From Deinococcus arboris (GTDB lineage Bacteria; Deinococcota; Deinococci; Deinococcales; Deinococcaceae), in contig NZ_WQLB01000015.1 in NCBI RefSeq assembly GCF_009755355.1, forward strand, positions 35,009-99,008: a DNA stretch of 64,000 nucleotides. The letters run 5' to 3'. Below are positions 32,880 through 41,218 of this stretch, piece after piece. The notes under the pieces were generated by a model. That model worked only from the letters and a program-made list of their open reading frames with translations, was not told the DNA's origin and made no database searches. Positions within the stretch are counted from its first letter, which is position 1; each line of letters begins with the position of its first letter. A program made the position numbers and the translations under genes.

Positions 32880-33101
32880 ATAAAGCTTTATAAAGTCAAC
32901 TGATTGGCGAAGTGAAATGGAAAGTGGAGTGAAGAGGGCATGCACAGGCGCGGTGTCGGTGCAGTCCATGTATCTCTTGAGTTCTAGGATTAGCGCTTAA
33001 ATGTAAAACTCGCATTCTGGCCTCGCATCCCCGCCTCTAGCCGCATTCGCTTAAAATGAGATAGAGATGAGTCGGGTTGCTGTGCGAACACTTCGCTTAA
33101 A
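32880..33101. other. Gene-free AT-richer intergenic region with short repeats
   Basis: The 32835-33152 gap has no convincing gene. It contains the 12-bp palindrome ATAAAGCTTTAT (32880-32891) and three direct copies of CGCTTAAA (32994-33001, 33049-33056, 33094-33101) spaced 55 and 45 bp. It separates the accessory operons from the transfer region, so an origin of transfer or replication is possible; nothing proves it. Confidence 0.4.
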
Positions 33102-33152
33102 TCACGCAACGTGCTGCGCTATTCCGCTGAATGCTGGTCTCTCAAACCATGA

Positions 33153-33174
33153 CAAAACCGCCCAGGACGGGCGG
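33153..33174 (-). terminator. Rho-independent terminator after the transfer-region ATPase gene
   Basis: Minus-strand stem CCGCCC/GGGCGG with loop GTCCT, followed by TTTTG, about 18 bases after the stop at 33192. Confidence 0.75.
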
Positions 33175-33191
33175 CTCTGTGGCTGGCAAGA

Positions 33192-34139
33192 TTAGGCCGA
33201 TCTGGGGGTAATTTGAGGCGTACGCGTGTCGACACAGTAGTGCTCAATGGGTTCCCCTTCCAGCCATGATGTGACCGCTTTTGGCACGTTTTCAATGACG
33301 TTGTAGACCCCTTTGTCCACCACTTCAATGATCATGCTGAAAATGGGCAGACCAGTTTGTTGCCGCTGGGCATCAAGGCCCCAGAGAGGACGGTAGGTGA
33401 GGTTAGCGAACGCCTGGCCAGCGTCCCGGGCGTGGAGAGTTGCATTCATGAACACGCCTTTGTTCGCATATTCCACCACCAGTGGCACATCGTCGCGAGG
33501 CCCGATCTCATCCGTCAACAATTCCCGTGGGCTGTTGTTTTGGAGCGCGTAAGCGATCATGGATTTCTGCCGCGCCGGGTCACCGACTGACACCCGCTTA
33601 GCAGCGCCCACGCAGGGGTGAGGTTTGACATCTGGCCCCAGCAATTCGTCGCTGGTATCCACCACAGAAAGCCGCTTGCCTTGAAGTTCAGCTCGCAGAC
33701 GCATCAGGTCACGGAGGGTGGCCGTCTTACCCTTGAACGGCTCACCGACAATAGCTACACCTCTGGCCTGCCTGATGACAGGCCGCAGCGGCTCCAGCAT
33801 ACCCATGAGATACCGGCCTACACGGATGGAAATAGAGGTGTACTCGCCCCCTGCGTTGGTAGCCGCACTGAACCGGTGCAGGGTACCACCGATCCCCTGC
33901 CGTCCATCGGCTCTTGGGCGCCCCACGTTGTTCAGCACCAGCTCGATATCTGGTGCCGTAATCACCCGGTCAAAGGTCACGCTCAAGTCGTCCATCAGGA
34001 CGGCAAAGTGTTGTCCCACATCAAGCGCTATGTCATCCACCAAGTGCATTCGGCCCTGAAGGTAGGGCTTAAGTTCATCAGGCAAGGCGTCGAGAATCAT
34101 CTGATATTCGCGCGGTGTGGTCAGGTCAAGCACTGTCAT
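33192..34139 (-). CDS. SpoIIIAA/Ycf45-like ATPase in VirB11 position
   Basis: A 315-residue ATPase with TAPDIELVLNNVG (61-73), GTLHRFSAATN (85-95), RVGRYLMGM, Walker A GEPFKGKT (132-139), SVVDTSDELLG, PHPCVGAAKRV, LLTDEIG and NATLHARD. This set matches the SpoIIIAA/Ycf45 (R3H-associated) branch of the VirB11-like ATPases rather than classical VirB11. In this gene cluster it probably powers pilus or transfer functions in the cytoplasm. Last gene of its transcript, followed by a terminator. Confidence 0.8.
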   Translation of the reverse strand: MTVLDLTTPREYQMILDALPDELKPYLQGRMHLVDDIALDVGQHFAVLMDDLSVTFDRVITAPDIELVLNNVGRPRADGRQGIGGTLHRFSAATNAGGEYTSISIRVGRYLMGMLEPLRPVIRQARGVAIVGEPFKGKTATLRDLMRLRAELQGKRLSVVDTSDELLGPDVKPHPCVGAAKRVSVGDPARQKSMIAYALQNNSPRELLTDEIGPRDDVPLVVEYANKGVFMNATLHARDAGQAFANLTYRPLWGLDAQRQQTGLPIFSMIIEVVDKGVYNVIENVPKAVTSWLEGEPIEHYCVDTRTPQITPRSA

Positions 34140-34155
34140 AAATGGCCTCGGTAAA

Positions 34156-34650
34156 TCAGAACCGCAGTGGGGTTCGTTTGAGTGCGGTGTAGGTGCCTAG
34201 CACCTTGGCGACGTAGGTCTGAGTTTCGGGAATGGGTGGAACTCCACCAGCTTGACGAACGCGGCCAGGTCCTGCGTTGTAGGCAGCGAGGGCCAAATTC
34301 CAGTCGTGAAAGGTGTCCCACTGGAGGCGGAGATAGCGCGCGGCGCCGTAGAGATTCTGATTGGGGTCGAAGGGCTCCTGCACCCCCATTTCCTGGGCGG
34401 TCGCGGGCATCAGCTGGCCTAACCCGAGTGCGCCGTCTTCGCTCACTGCGCGGGCGCAGTACTGGCTCTCGACCCAGATCAGGCTGACCAGTAAATCCGG
34501 ATCCAGGCCAAAGGCCCTGGCCTGGAAAACGGTCATGCGGTGCAGCGTTTCTGGAACCACACCACAGGCCGACGCAGACGCGCACAGGGCACTGGTCAGG
34601 AGCGCGACCAGTGCCCTGCTCAGGCGTACGGGAACCTTACCCGTGGTCAT
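34156..34650 (-). CDS. virB1: VirB1-like lytic transglycosylase
   Basis: A 164-residue SLT-family protein: an N-terminal hydrophobic export segment (LVALLTSALCASASACG, possibly a lipobox), catalytic Glu61 in IWVESQY, GLGQLMPAT (76-84), NLYGAARYLRLQW and ALAAYNAGPGRV. It would open the peptidoglycan for the secretion channel. It overlaps the membrane-protein gene upstream by 14 bases. Confidence 0.9.
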   Translation of the reverse strand: MTTGKVPVRLSRALVALLTSALCASASACGVVPETLHRMTVFQARAFGLDPDLLVSLIWVESQYCARAVSEDGALGLGQLMPATAQEMGVQEPFDPNQNLYGAARYLRLQWDTFHDWNLALAAYNAGPGRVRQAGGVPPIPETQTYVAKVLGTYTALKRTPLRF

Positions 34651-34906
34651 CCGAGGTCAGCACAGTTCGGGGTGAGCGTGCTGTACGCAAGGAGGGGTCT
34701 CCAGACAAAGCCGACATATGCGGTGCCGGCATATTCAGGAGCCGCACCCCGACCAAGATGCGGTGAGCGACACTTAGACCCAATCCTGTGCCCAGCACCA
34801 CCATCCCGATCAGGACCCCCAGCGCTCCACCTGAAAAAGCGGCCAGAAAGGCAAGGACCACGCATAGGGCGCAGAAGACGTCTGCCAGATAAAATCTTCG
34901 TTTCAT
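34637..34906 (-). CDS. Small membrane protein of the transfer region, 89 aa
   Basis: Two membrane segments (FCALCVVLAFLAAFSGGAL and GVLIGMVVLGTGLGLSV) followed by a soluble tail. GAGGTGATGCA precedes the ATG. Co-transcribed with the transglycosylase gene from the promoter at 34924-34951. No family recognised. Confidence 0.6.
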   Translation of the reverse strand: MKRRFYLADVFCALCVVLAFLAAFSGGALGVLIGMVVLGTGLGLSVAHRILVGVRLLNMPAPHMSALSGDPSLRTARSPRTVLTSDDHG

Positions 34907-34923
34907 TGCATCACCTCGCTTTC

Positions 34924-34951
34924 ACCGTAGGCGGTTCCTGGTTCCGCCCAG
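34924..34951 (-). promoter_or_regulatory. Promoter of the recurring AACC(T/A)G type
   Basis: CTGGGC, 16-bp spacer starting GGAACCAG, and TACGGT; drives 34906 and downstream (transglycosylase, SpoIIIAA-like ATPase). Confidence 0.6.
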
Positions 34952-34957
34952 GCGCCT

Positions 34958-35494
34958 TCATGGGCGTTTCAAGCGCTGCGCCAGCCACTGCTGGAGGTCT
35001 ACAGGCGGGTTGGCCCGCGCGTTGCTCTTGACCCACTGAGCCAGCGAAGCCACCACCTTGGGATCACGAACCAGGCTGACGCTGACCGGGTCGCCTGGAA
35101 GGGGAACCTGTGTCAGGTTCGTGCCAACAAGAGCGAAGGCTTCGTCCACTACGACAAAGGGCACACTCTCAGCTGCATTGGTGATCTTAGGTGCGTACAA
35201 CTTTGCCACCTGGGTGTCGTACCCGGCAAAGGCCACCTGCACCACCCGCTCATTCCGTCCACCCTTCTGGACGGCTTGTGGGGTCGTAATGATGACGGTC
35301 GCCACTTGGCGCACCAAGGCTTTCCGGTATGCCGAAGTGACATCGCTGTTCTGCATCGTCGGGGCGTAGATCAGCAGGGAATTTTGCGCCCGTTCAATTA
35401 ATGTGGCAGCCTGCAAAACGGGAACCTGCATAGAGGTTTGGGCGCTGGCGGTAGGACTCAGCAGCAAGGTCAGGACAACACCAAATCGCTTCAT
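34958..35494 (-). CDS. Exported PLD-like protein lacking HKD motif
   Basis: A 178-residue protein with a signal peptide (MKRFGVVLTLLLSPTASA). The pattern AATLIERAQNSLLIYAP, then VVDEAFALVGTNLTQ resembles half of a phospholipase-D fold, but the HxK motif is absent. The gene at 48436-48960 has a similar layout. Both lie at the ends of the transfer region and may have a structural role. ATGA overlap with virD4. Confidence 0.58.
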   Translation of the reverse strand: MKRFGVVLTLLLSPTASAQTSMQVPVLQAATLIERAQNSLLIYAPTMQNSDVTSAYRKALVRQVATVIITTPQAVQKGGRNERVVQVAFAGYDTQVAKLYAPKITNAAESVPFVVVDEAFALVGTNLTQVPLPGDPVSVSLVRDPKVVASLAQWVKSNARANPPVDLQQWLAQRLKRP

Positions 35495-38400
35495 TCTTCA
35501 CTCCTCAGGCGGTGGGTTTTGAACACATCGAAGGCGTCGGCCGCTTCCTGGTCAGGGGTGACTGCCTCACTGCTCGGCCCCTCGTTGGACAGTAGGGGAG
35601 ATGTGGTTTGGTCGGCGGGTTTCGAGGCCTTTTTTTGACTTCTGGCTGCTTTCGGTTTGTCGCCTTTCGGCGCAGGCCCTGACCTTCTGCGTTTGACGGT
35701 TCCTGCCTCTTCGGAGGTTTCCAGAGATTGAATGGAGACAGGGGCTTGCGGCGCAGTGGCTGGCGCTTCAGGCACCAAGGGTTGTGTTTCAGCTTGAAGC
35801 TGAGGCAGCGGCAGAAACAGGGTCAAGGGTGCTGCAGGAGTGTTGTTCCGCTTCTTGCTGACTGGTGGCGGAACGGGCGCAGCCTGGTCTAGCGCGGCCG
35901 TCAGGGCGATATCGTCGGCCTCCTGCTGCTGACGGTGCGCGGCTTCTTGCAGAAGAGTAGCGCCCCTGCTTTTGGGCTTGCTCCCCTTCGGACTCTTGCC
36001 ACTGCCCTTGCTGATGTTGAGGACGCGGTGCTTGGGCAGAGGCAGTTGTGCTGCCGCTACTTCGCGGGTTTTGCCCCATCCGGTGGCTTCGCCGGCATTC
36101 TGTTGCGCCGCCTTCTCTCGGGCTTTTTCCACGGCTTCTCGCAGGCGCGCAGGATCGTTCAGGGGTACCACCACAAGGTTCCGGGTTCCTACCCTGCGGG
36201 TGGGTAATTCAGGCACTACGCCCAAGAGCTCGCGCAGATCGGTCGACGGCATGGCCAGAGTTTCAAATTCGTAGTAGGCCATAGCCTCTTGCCGCTGATC
36301 ATCTGGAAGTGATTCACGAACAGGGTGGTGCTCAATATTCTGAGCCCGCTGGCGCATCCAGCGGACAATCGGGCCCACGACTTCCGAATCCAAGAACCGC
36401 TGCATCTTTGCTTCGCCCAGGAGGGCCTGACCAGTGTCTGTAATACGCAACTCTGTGCCTGCAGCCCCCCGAGCCAGCCATTTGCTCTGATCGACTAGGA
36501 AAGTCACTTGGTCTTCGGCTAAAGGGCTGGAGAATGAGGCGATTTCTATGTACACCTTATGGGGTGTGGACGCGCGAACCAGACGCACCTTGGCCCCTTG
36601 CTCCAAGGCGGCATCGGCCCAGGCGTGCAGCATGGCCTCTGGTGTATCGGGTAGCGTTTCTGATGTCATGGCGCGCCCTTTGAGCCGGAAGGTCGGGTCG
36701 GCCAGAAGCTGATCGGTGAGGACGCCTGGTGCAGTGTCTCCCATCACGTTGCGGTACACCTGCGCGATGCGGTTGGGCACGGACTTGCGGCCCCAGCGCC
36801 CGCCTTTGACCACCTCCAATGCGTCGTAACGCGGCAATTTAATGCGGACTGGCGGGCACCCCATCATGATCAGAACGCCCTCGTTTTTGGTGTATGTGGC
36901 GAACTCTTCTGGCGGCAAAAACGCCTGCTTCTCGACTTTGACCCCCTGGGTCCGCCGGGCGTTGAACGGGTTGGGCATCAGGGCGTCACGGGTCACGCCT
37001 TCCGTCGGGACTACGCGGGTGGTGGTCCCTAGAAGCTCCGACCAGTAAATGGCGTCTTTCCCGGTGATGCCGTAGGGAAGCAGGATGGTGTGGCCCATGA
37101 CGTTGTCGGTCATGGCGGCATACAAGAGTTCCCCATAGACCAGGCGGCCCTGGCTGCTGTTCTGTACCCCCAAGGTCATACCGATGTTGCGCTCACGGTT
37201 TGTGCCGGTCGAACGGAGCATGTTGCCAATCTTTCCGAACGATGCAAACTCGTCGAAGAGGTATTCGACATGGATAGGGAGTACGCCGCCCACCCGCGCC
37301 GCCTCCTGCTGCCCTATGCGGTCAATCAGGCGCTTGATCAACTTGATCAGGGCCTCGCCGGACCCGTTTTCAATGTGCTCCTGCTCGATCCCGATATACA
37401 GAAGCGTGGGTTCCCGGAACACCTGATGCAGGTTGAGATTTCGTCCTGCGCTGCTTGTGGTGGCCCGTTCCAAGATGGGGTCAAAGAAGATTTTCAAGTC
37501 AGCCACCAGACTGCGGAGCATGTCCGCGTTGGCAGCCGCACTCCGGTCAAACAGCCCCTTCATGGCCTCTTTGATTTCTGGGTTGTTGGCGCTCTCTTGC
37601 TTGTACCAGTGCTCGAGCTCGGTTTTGGTGGACTGGGCCACGCGCAGCACTTCGCGGAAGGTCCGTTTGGACGGCACAGGGTGATTGGCCACCGCAAGCA
37701 TGATGGACGCCAGCGTGTCGCGCGCCACGTTCTTGTAGTGCGCCCCAACCTCGTTTTGGTGCTCTGGCGGTGTGATCAGACTCTCGGCCACTTCCAGCGC
37801 TGTTTTCCGGTCCACCACCGCGTCTAGGAGGGGCATATGGAGCGTGTCTTCGCTGAATGGGGTGAACAGCTGAATATTGCGCCCCAGCCGGTGCCAGAAC
37901 GCGATCATGTTGTAGAAACCGCGCTTGTTCGGGTATTTCAGGTCGAACAGGATGACGCTGTTGCCCTGGATCGCGTCTGTCATCAGCTGAGGAATAAACA
38001 GGCCTGAAGTCTTCCCGCCGCCAACCCCCGAAATGATGATGGTGTTGGTGCACCGGTCTTCAACCGGCGGCATCATCATTTTCAGCTTGGAAAGGTCAAA
38101 TTTTTCGGGGCCTGCAGGCGCCATGAAATAGCCCATGTAGCCACTGCGCCGGTTTTCCGGGCGCTCCTGATCCCCCTCGGTGTAGAGCTTGATCTTGGCG
38201 TCTTCGGCCACGGCCCAGCGCTGCTGTCCGGGCATCTTCACGTTGGGGTTGGTGGCGTAACGTCCGAAGAGGCCAGCCGCCAGGGCCAGAGGCATGACGC
38301 TGGCGAGAAAAGGGACATAGGGAATGGCCCGTTCAAGGGCTTTATTGGCGCCCGGCGCGCAGGTGCCGTCGCCCAGGCAAGCGCCAAATACCAGGAGGGG

Positions 38401-38598
38401 GTGGGTGACATTGTAGGTGCGTCCCCAGCCCAGCTCCACCAATTGTTTCCCGATTTCTGCCATGGCGCGGACCAGTTCTGCGCAGCTGTAGATCAAGCCG
38501 CCGAGAAACAGCAGCACGCAGGCAATCATGCAGGCGACCAGCCACGCTGGCAGGTTTTTGAGCAGCACGTTCTCGACGTTGTGGCGCTTTTGTAGCAT
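35491..38598 (-). CDS. virD4: VirD4/TraG-type coupling protein
   Basis: A 1,035-residue ATPase. Two N-terminal membrane segments (about 17-36 and 92-110), Walker A SGVGGGKT (190-197), FDLKYPNK and Walker B EYLFDEF near 420. These are typical of type IV coupling proteins, which bring DNA-protein substrates to the channel. The last 350 residues are a long extension with Lys/Pro-rich disordered parts, much longer than usual for the family; it may contact a specific relaxosome. A hairpin lies between it and virB6. Confidence 0.93.
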   Translation of the reverse strand: MLQKRHNVENVLLKNLPAWLVACMIACVLLFLGGLIYSCAELVRAMAEIGKQLVELGWGRTYNVTHPLLVFGACLGDGTCAPGANKALERAIPYVPFLASVMPLALAAGLFGRYATNPNVKMPGQQRWAVAEDAKIKLYTEGDQERPENRRSGYMGYFMAPAGPEKFDLSKLKMMMPPVEDRCTNTIIISGVGGGKTSGLFIPQLMTDAIQGNSVILFDLKYPNKRGFYNMIAFWHRLGRNIQLFTPFSEDTLHMPLLDAVVDRKTALEVAESLITPPEHQNEVGAHYKNVARDTLASIMLAVANHPVPSKRTFREVLRVAQSTKTELEHWYKQESANNPEIKEAMKGLFDRSAAANADMLRSLVADLKIFFDPILERATTSSAGRNLNLHQVFREPTLLYIGIEQEHIENGSGEALIKLIKRLIDRIGQQEAARVGGVLPIHVEYLFDEFASFGKIGNMLRSTGTNRERNIGMTLGVQNSSQGRLVYGELLYAAMTDNVMGHTILLPYGITGKDAIYWSELLGTTTRVVPTEGVTRDALMPNPFNARRTQGVKVEKQAFLPPEEFATYTKNEGVLIMMGCPPVRIKLPRYDALEVVKGGRWGRKSVPNRIAQVYRNVMGDTAPGVLTDQLLADPTFRLKGRAMTSETLPDTPEAMLHAWADAALEQGAKVRLVRASTPHKVYIEIASFSSPLAEDQVTFLVDQSKWLARGAAGTELRITDTGQALLGEAKMQRFLDSEVVGPIVRWMRQRAQNIEHHPVRESLPDDQRQEAMAYYEFETLAMPSTDLRELLGVVPELPTRRVGTRNLVVVPLNDPARLREAVEKAREKAAQQNAGEATGWGKTREVAAAQLPLPKHRVLNISKGSGKSPKGSKPKSRGATLLQEAAHRQQQEADDIALTAALDQAAPVPPPVSKKRNNTPAAPLTLFLPLPQLQAETQPLVPEAPATAPQAPVSIQSLETSEEAGTVKRRRSGPAPKGDKPKAARSQKKASKPADQTTSPLLSNEGPSSEAVTPDQEAADAFDVFKTHRLRSEE

Positions 38599-38620
38599 CT
38601 CCCTCTCCTTTCAAAGCAAG

Positions 38621-38652
38621 GAGGCGGGCCCTGGTTACAGGCCACCCGCCTC
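38621..38652 (-). terminator. Hairpin between virB6 and virD4
   Basis: Minus-strand stem GAGGCGGG/CCCGCCTC, 32 bases end to end, with inner CCTG/CAGG, followed by CTTGCTTTG. There is no strong T-tract; it may reduce transcription into virD4. Confidence 0.5.
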
Positions 38653-38664
38653 TCTGCGCTGGGG

Positions 38665-40275
38665 TTATTTCTTCCGGCCGGTTTGCCCTGCTTTGGCGCC
38701 GACAGCGGCAGTGGTGCCCCTGGTATCGCCGTGCGTGCCCTGGTTGCCCGTGTAGGCGGCCTTTGGGCCAGTCTGGCGGCCGTTGCTGGGGTGGAGGCGC
38801 GCCGCCGCGTCAGAGTAGGAGCCAGCGGCCGTGCGGCCCGGCGCATTGTCCACCGAGTTGCTCATGGCGTTGGCCAGACGGGCAGTGCCGTAAGCTTTAC
38901 GGCCTGCCGCGCCTGCTGCGGTCGCGGCGCGCTCGCCCGCAGTCGCCGCGCCCACCAGCCCGCGGCCGCCAGACGCTGCCAGGGCCATTGCGGGTCTGGA
39001 CGCTGCCGATGCTGGACCGCCGATGGCGCGGGCCACCGCAGCGGCCCCAACGGCCTGAATGCCGGAGACCGCTGAGTCGATGCCCGTACTGAGTGCCGTG
39101 GCGAAATACGCCGGTACACGCCGCAAGAACATGGCGCCCATCGCCTGGCCGATGATCAGGGAAATCACGAAGATGATGAAGCCCCGAATCATATTGAAGA
39201 AGCTCTGCAACCCGGAATTGATCTGCAGGAAGAAAGCCTTGATGCCGCTACAGGTGTAGTCACCGCCCAGCCATTTCGGAACCCCCAGCTCGTTGCCGGT
39301 GCCTGTGACATTCGACATGCACTGCACCATGGCGTCGCGGTACTGGTAGGCCAGAGCTTCCAACTGCGCCGTGTGGTTTTCGACCTGACGTGTCAGCACG
39401 TGTTGGGGGAATTGCACCGTCGTTTTGGCGGCCAAGACCATGACAAAGGGCGTCAGGAGGGCGGTCAGCCACGTTCCAAGTACGGCCATCAGGGTCCACT
39501 TCAGCATCTTGCCGTCGCTGATGCCCCAGGCCACCACGGCCAGCACCAGCGTGAACCCGGTCAGCACCAGGGTCAGCGCCGACCCCATGATGATCGCCAC
39601 GTAAAGGGAGAAGAAGCCCAGAATCAGCAGATAGCCCAGTTGCACGATCCAACTGGCCTGATCCACCGGAGAGGTTTTGCGGGCCTGCATTTCGGCTGTG
39701 ACGAGGCTCTGCACCGTCGCGTCGTCGAGGGGGTTGCCGGGATTGTGCCACTGGGCGGTGGTGATGACTTCCGCAATACCAGATGCGGCACCGGCGGCCA
39801 TCAGGTACTTGTGGGCCGCCTCCGCCATGGCAGCTGTTCCAGGTTCAATCGCATTTTTAATGAGAGGGTTTGCGAGGCCTGAGGCCTTGTCGTAGATCGC
39901 CACCCAACCGCTTGAAGACAGATCGATGGCGGCCCATACGGGGCCATTGCCAGCGCGGGTACTGCTCATGAGGGCGAGCACGATCAGGGTCCGAATCATG
40001 GTCATGCCCACAACACCCCAGTTGCTGCGCAGGATGCCTTTGAAGAAGATCGTGTATAGGCCCAAGCCGCCGATTAGGTACTGGCCAAACAGGGCCAGGG
40101 AGCCGTAGATGTGATATTTCCCGATGTCTGCTGCAATCAATCTGAGCCAGTCGCCCGGATTCTGAATGTAGTCACTGAGATCCAGAGAGAGGCCGGGCGT
40201 GGCATTGACTGCATGGGCCTGACCTGCCCACATGGCCAGCAGCAGGCCCAGGATCGCCGCTGTCCTGCGGGACAT
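38665..40275 (-). CDS. virB6: VirB6/TrbL-like polytopic membrane protein
   Basis: A 536-residue protein with a signal-like N-terminus (AILGLLLAMWAGQAHA) and at least five membrane segments (for example LIVLALMSS, YLLILGFFSLYVAIIMGSAL, GFIIFVISLIIGQAMG). The C-terminal 150 residues are Ala/Gly-rich and polar, as in TrbL proteins. It forms the inner-membrane part of the type IV channel. Start overlaps the stop of virB5 (TGATG). Confidence 0.82.
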   Translation of the reverse strand: MSRRTAAILGLLLAMWAGQAHAVNATPGLSLDLSDYIQNPGDWLRLIAADIGKYHIYGSLALFGQYLIGGLGLYTIFFKGILRSNWGVVGMTMIRTLIVLALMSSTRAGNGPVWAAIDLSSSGWVAIYDKASGLANPLIKNAIEPGTAAMAEAAHKYLMAAGAASGIAEVITTAQWHNPGNPLDDATVQSLVTAEMQARKTSPVDQASWIVQLGYLLILGFFSLYVAIIMGSALTLVLTGFTLVLAVVAWGISDGKMLKWTLMAVLGTWLTALLTPFVMVLAAKTTVQFPQHVLTRQVENHTAQLEALAYQYRDAMVQCMSNVTGTGNELGVPKWLGGDYTCSGIKAFFLQINSGLQSFFNMIRGFIIFVISLIIGQAMGAMFLRRVPAYFATALSTGIDSAVSGIQAVGAAAVARAIGGPASAASRPAMALAASGGRGLVGAATAGERAATAAGAAGRKAYGTARLANAMSNSVDNAPGRTAAGSYSDAAARLHPSNGRQTGPKAAYTGNQGTHGDTRGTTAAVGAKAGQTGRKK

Positions 40276-41207
40276 CAGTTGCCCCGCAGAAGGTCACCAA
40301 CAGAGGTGGAACTTGGTGTCGTAGGCGCTGTCAGATTGCTGATGGTGACCCCGGTGGACTCGATGGTCTGGGCCGTCTGGTCAGCGCGGGCCACCGACTG
40401 CGCTACCTGCTCCTCGACGATCTGCTGCCGGGCCTGAGCCTCACCTTTTTTCTTGGCGATGATGTCGCTGACCACGGCGCCCATGGTCTGGTTCGTGATG
40501 TCCATGCTGCGGGCCAGCTGGGCGAATTGAGCGGCCAGGGCCGCGTCGCTCATGGCGCGATTGTTCATGTCTTCCAGGATGATCTGGCCCAGCACCTGGA
40601 CGCCGTCACGGGTGCTGTCGACCCCGTTCAGGGTGTTGCCCAGCTCAAGCGATTGACTGGCCACGTCCTTGGCACGGTCTTGAAGTGTTTCGGAGGTTTT
40701 AAGGGTCTCTTCCACAGTTTTGGCGCTGTCAGCCGTGTTTTGAAGCTGGACTTTGGTCTGTTCATCGGCCTGGAGACGCTGCACGGCGCTGTCGCGCTTC
40801 ATCTGTTGCAACGTAGGGTTGAAGGCGATGGACGTGTCGACATCCTTGGTGCCCGGTTTCATGAACGCGCCGGAAGCGATGTATGCTTGCCCCTTATTGA
40901 TTTCTGCCTTGATGGCGTCAATCTGGGCCTGCATGTCATTTAAAAAGCCATCTGGATTGATGCCCAAGGTATTGAAGCCCTGATCGGCCAGGCGCTGGAG
41001 CATCACGCCAGCGATATTTTTCATGTTGTCTTCGTTGAAGATGCGGTCGCTGATGGACTGTAGGTCAGTGAGCGAGGTCAGCCAGGCCTTGTTCCGCTTG
41101 TAAAAGTCGTAGGCGTTGCTGATCTGTGTGGGTGGGGTAATCCCTGTCGCCTGCACGGAGCTGCCCAGCAGAGCAGCGGTCAACATAAACAGCCGGGTCG
41201 TTTTCAT
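40275..41207 (-). CDS. VirB5/TrbJ-like exported coiled-coil protein
   Basis: A 310-residue protein with a signal peptide (MKTTRLFMLTAALLGSSVQA), then mostly helical heptad-like sequence (QTKVQLQNTADSAKTVEETL, ARQQIVEEQVAQSVARADQ). Position between virB4 and virB6 and the TrbJ-like layout indicate a minor pilus or tip protein. Sequence similarity to the family is weak, so the name rests on context. Confidence 0.72.
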   Translation of the reverse strand: MKTTRLFMLTAALLGSSVQATGITPPTQISNAYDFYKRNKAWLTSLTDLQSISDRIFNEDNMKNIAGVMLQRLADQGFNTLGINPDGFLNDMQAQIDAIKAEINKGQAYIASGAFMKPGTKDVDTSIAFNPTLQQMKRDSAVQRLQADEQTKVQLQNTADSAKTVEETLKTSETLQDRAKDVASQSLELGNTLNGVDSTRDGVQVLGQIILEDMNNRAMSDAALAAQFAQLARSMDITNQTMGAVVSDIIAKKKGEAQARQQIVEEQVAQSVARADQTAQTIESTGVTISNLTAPTTPSSTSVGDLLRGN

Positions 41208-41218
41208 AGGGTTTCTCC

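Noticed and set aside
33192..34139. Calling this a classical VirB11
   Set aside because: The conserved blocks fit the SpoIIIAA/Ycf45 family better.
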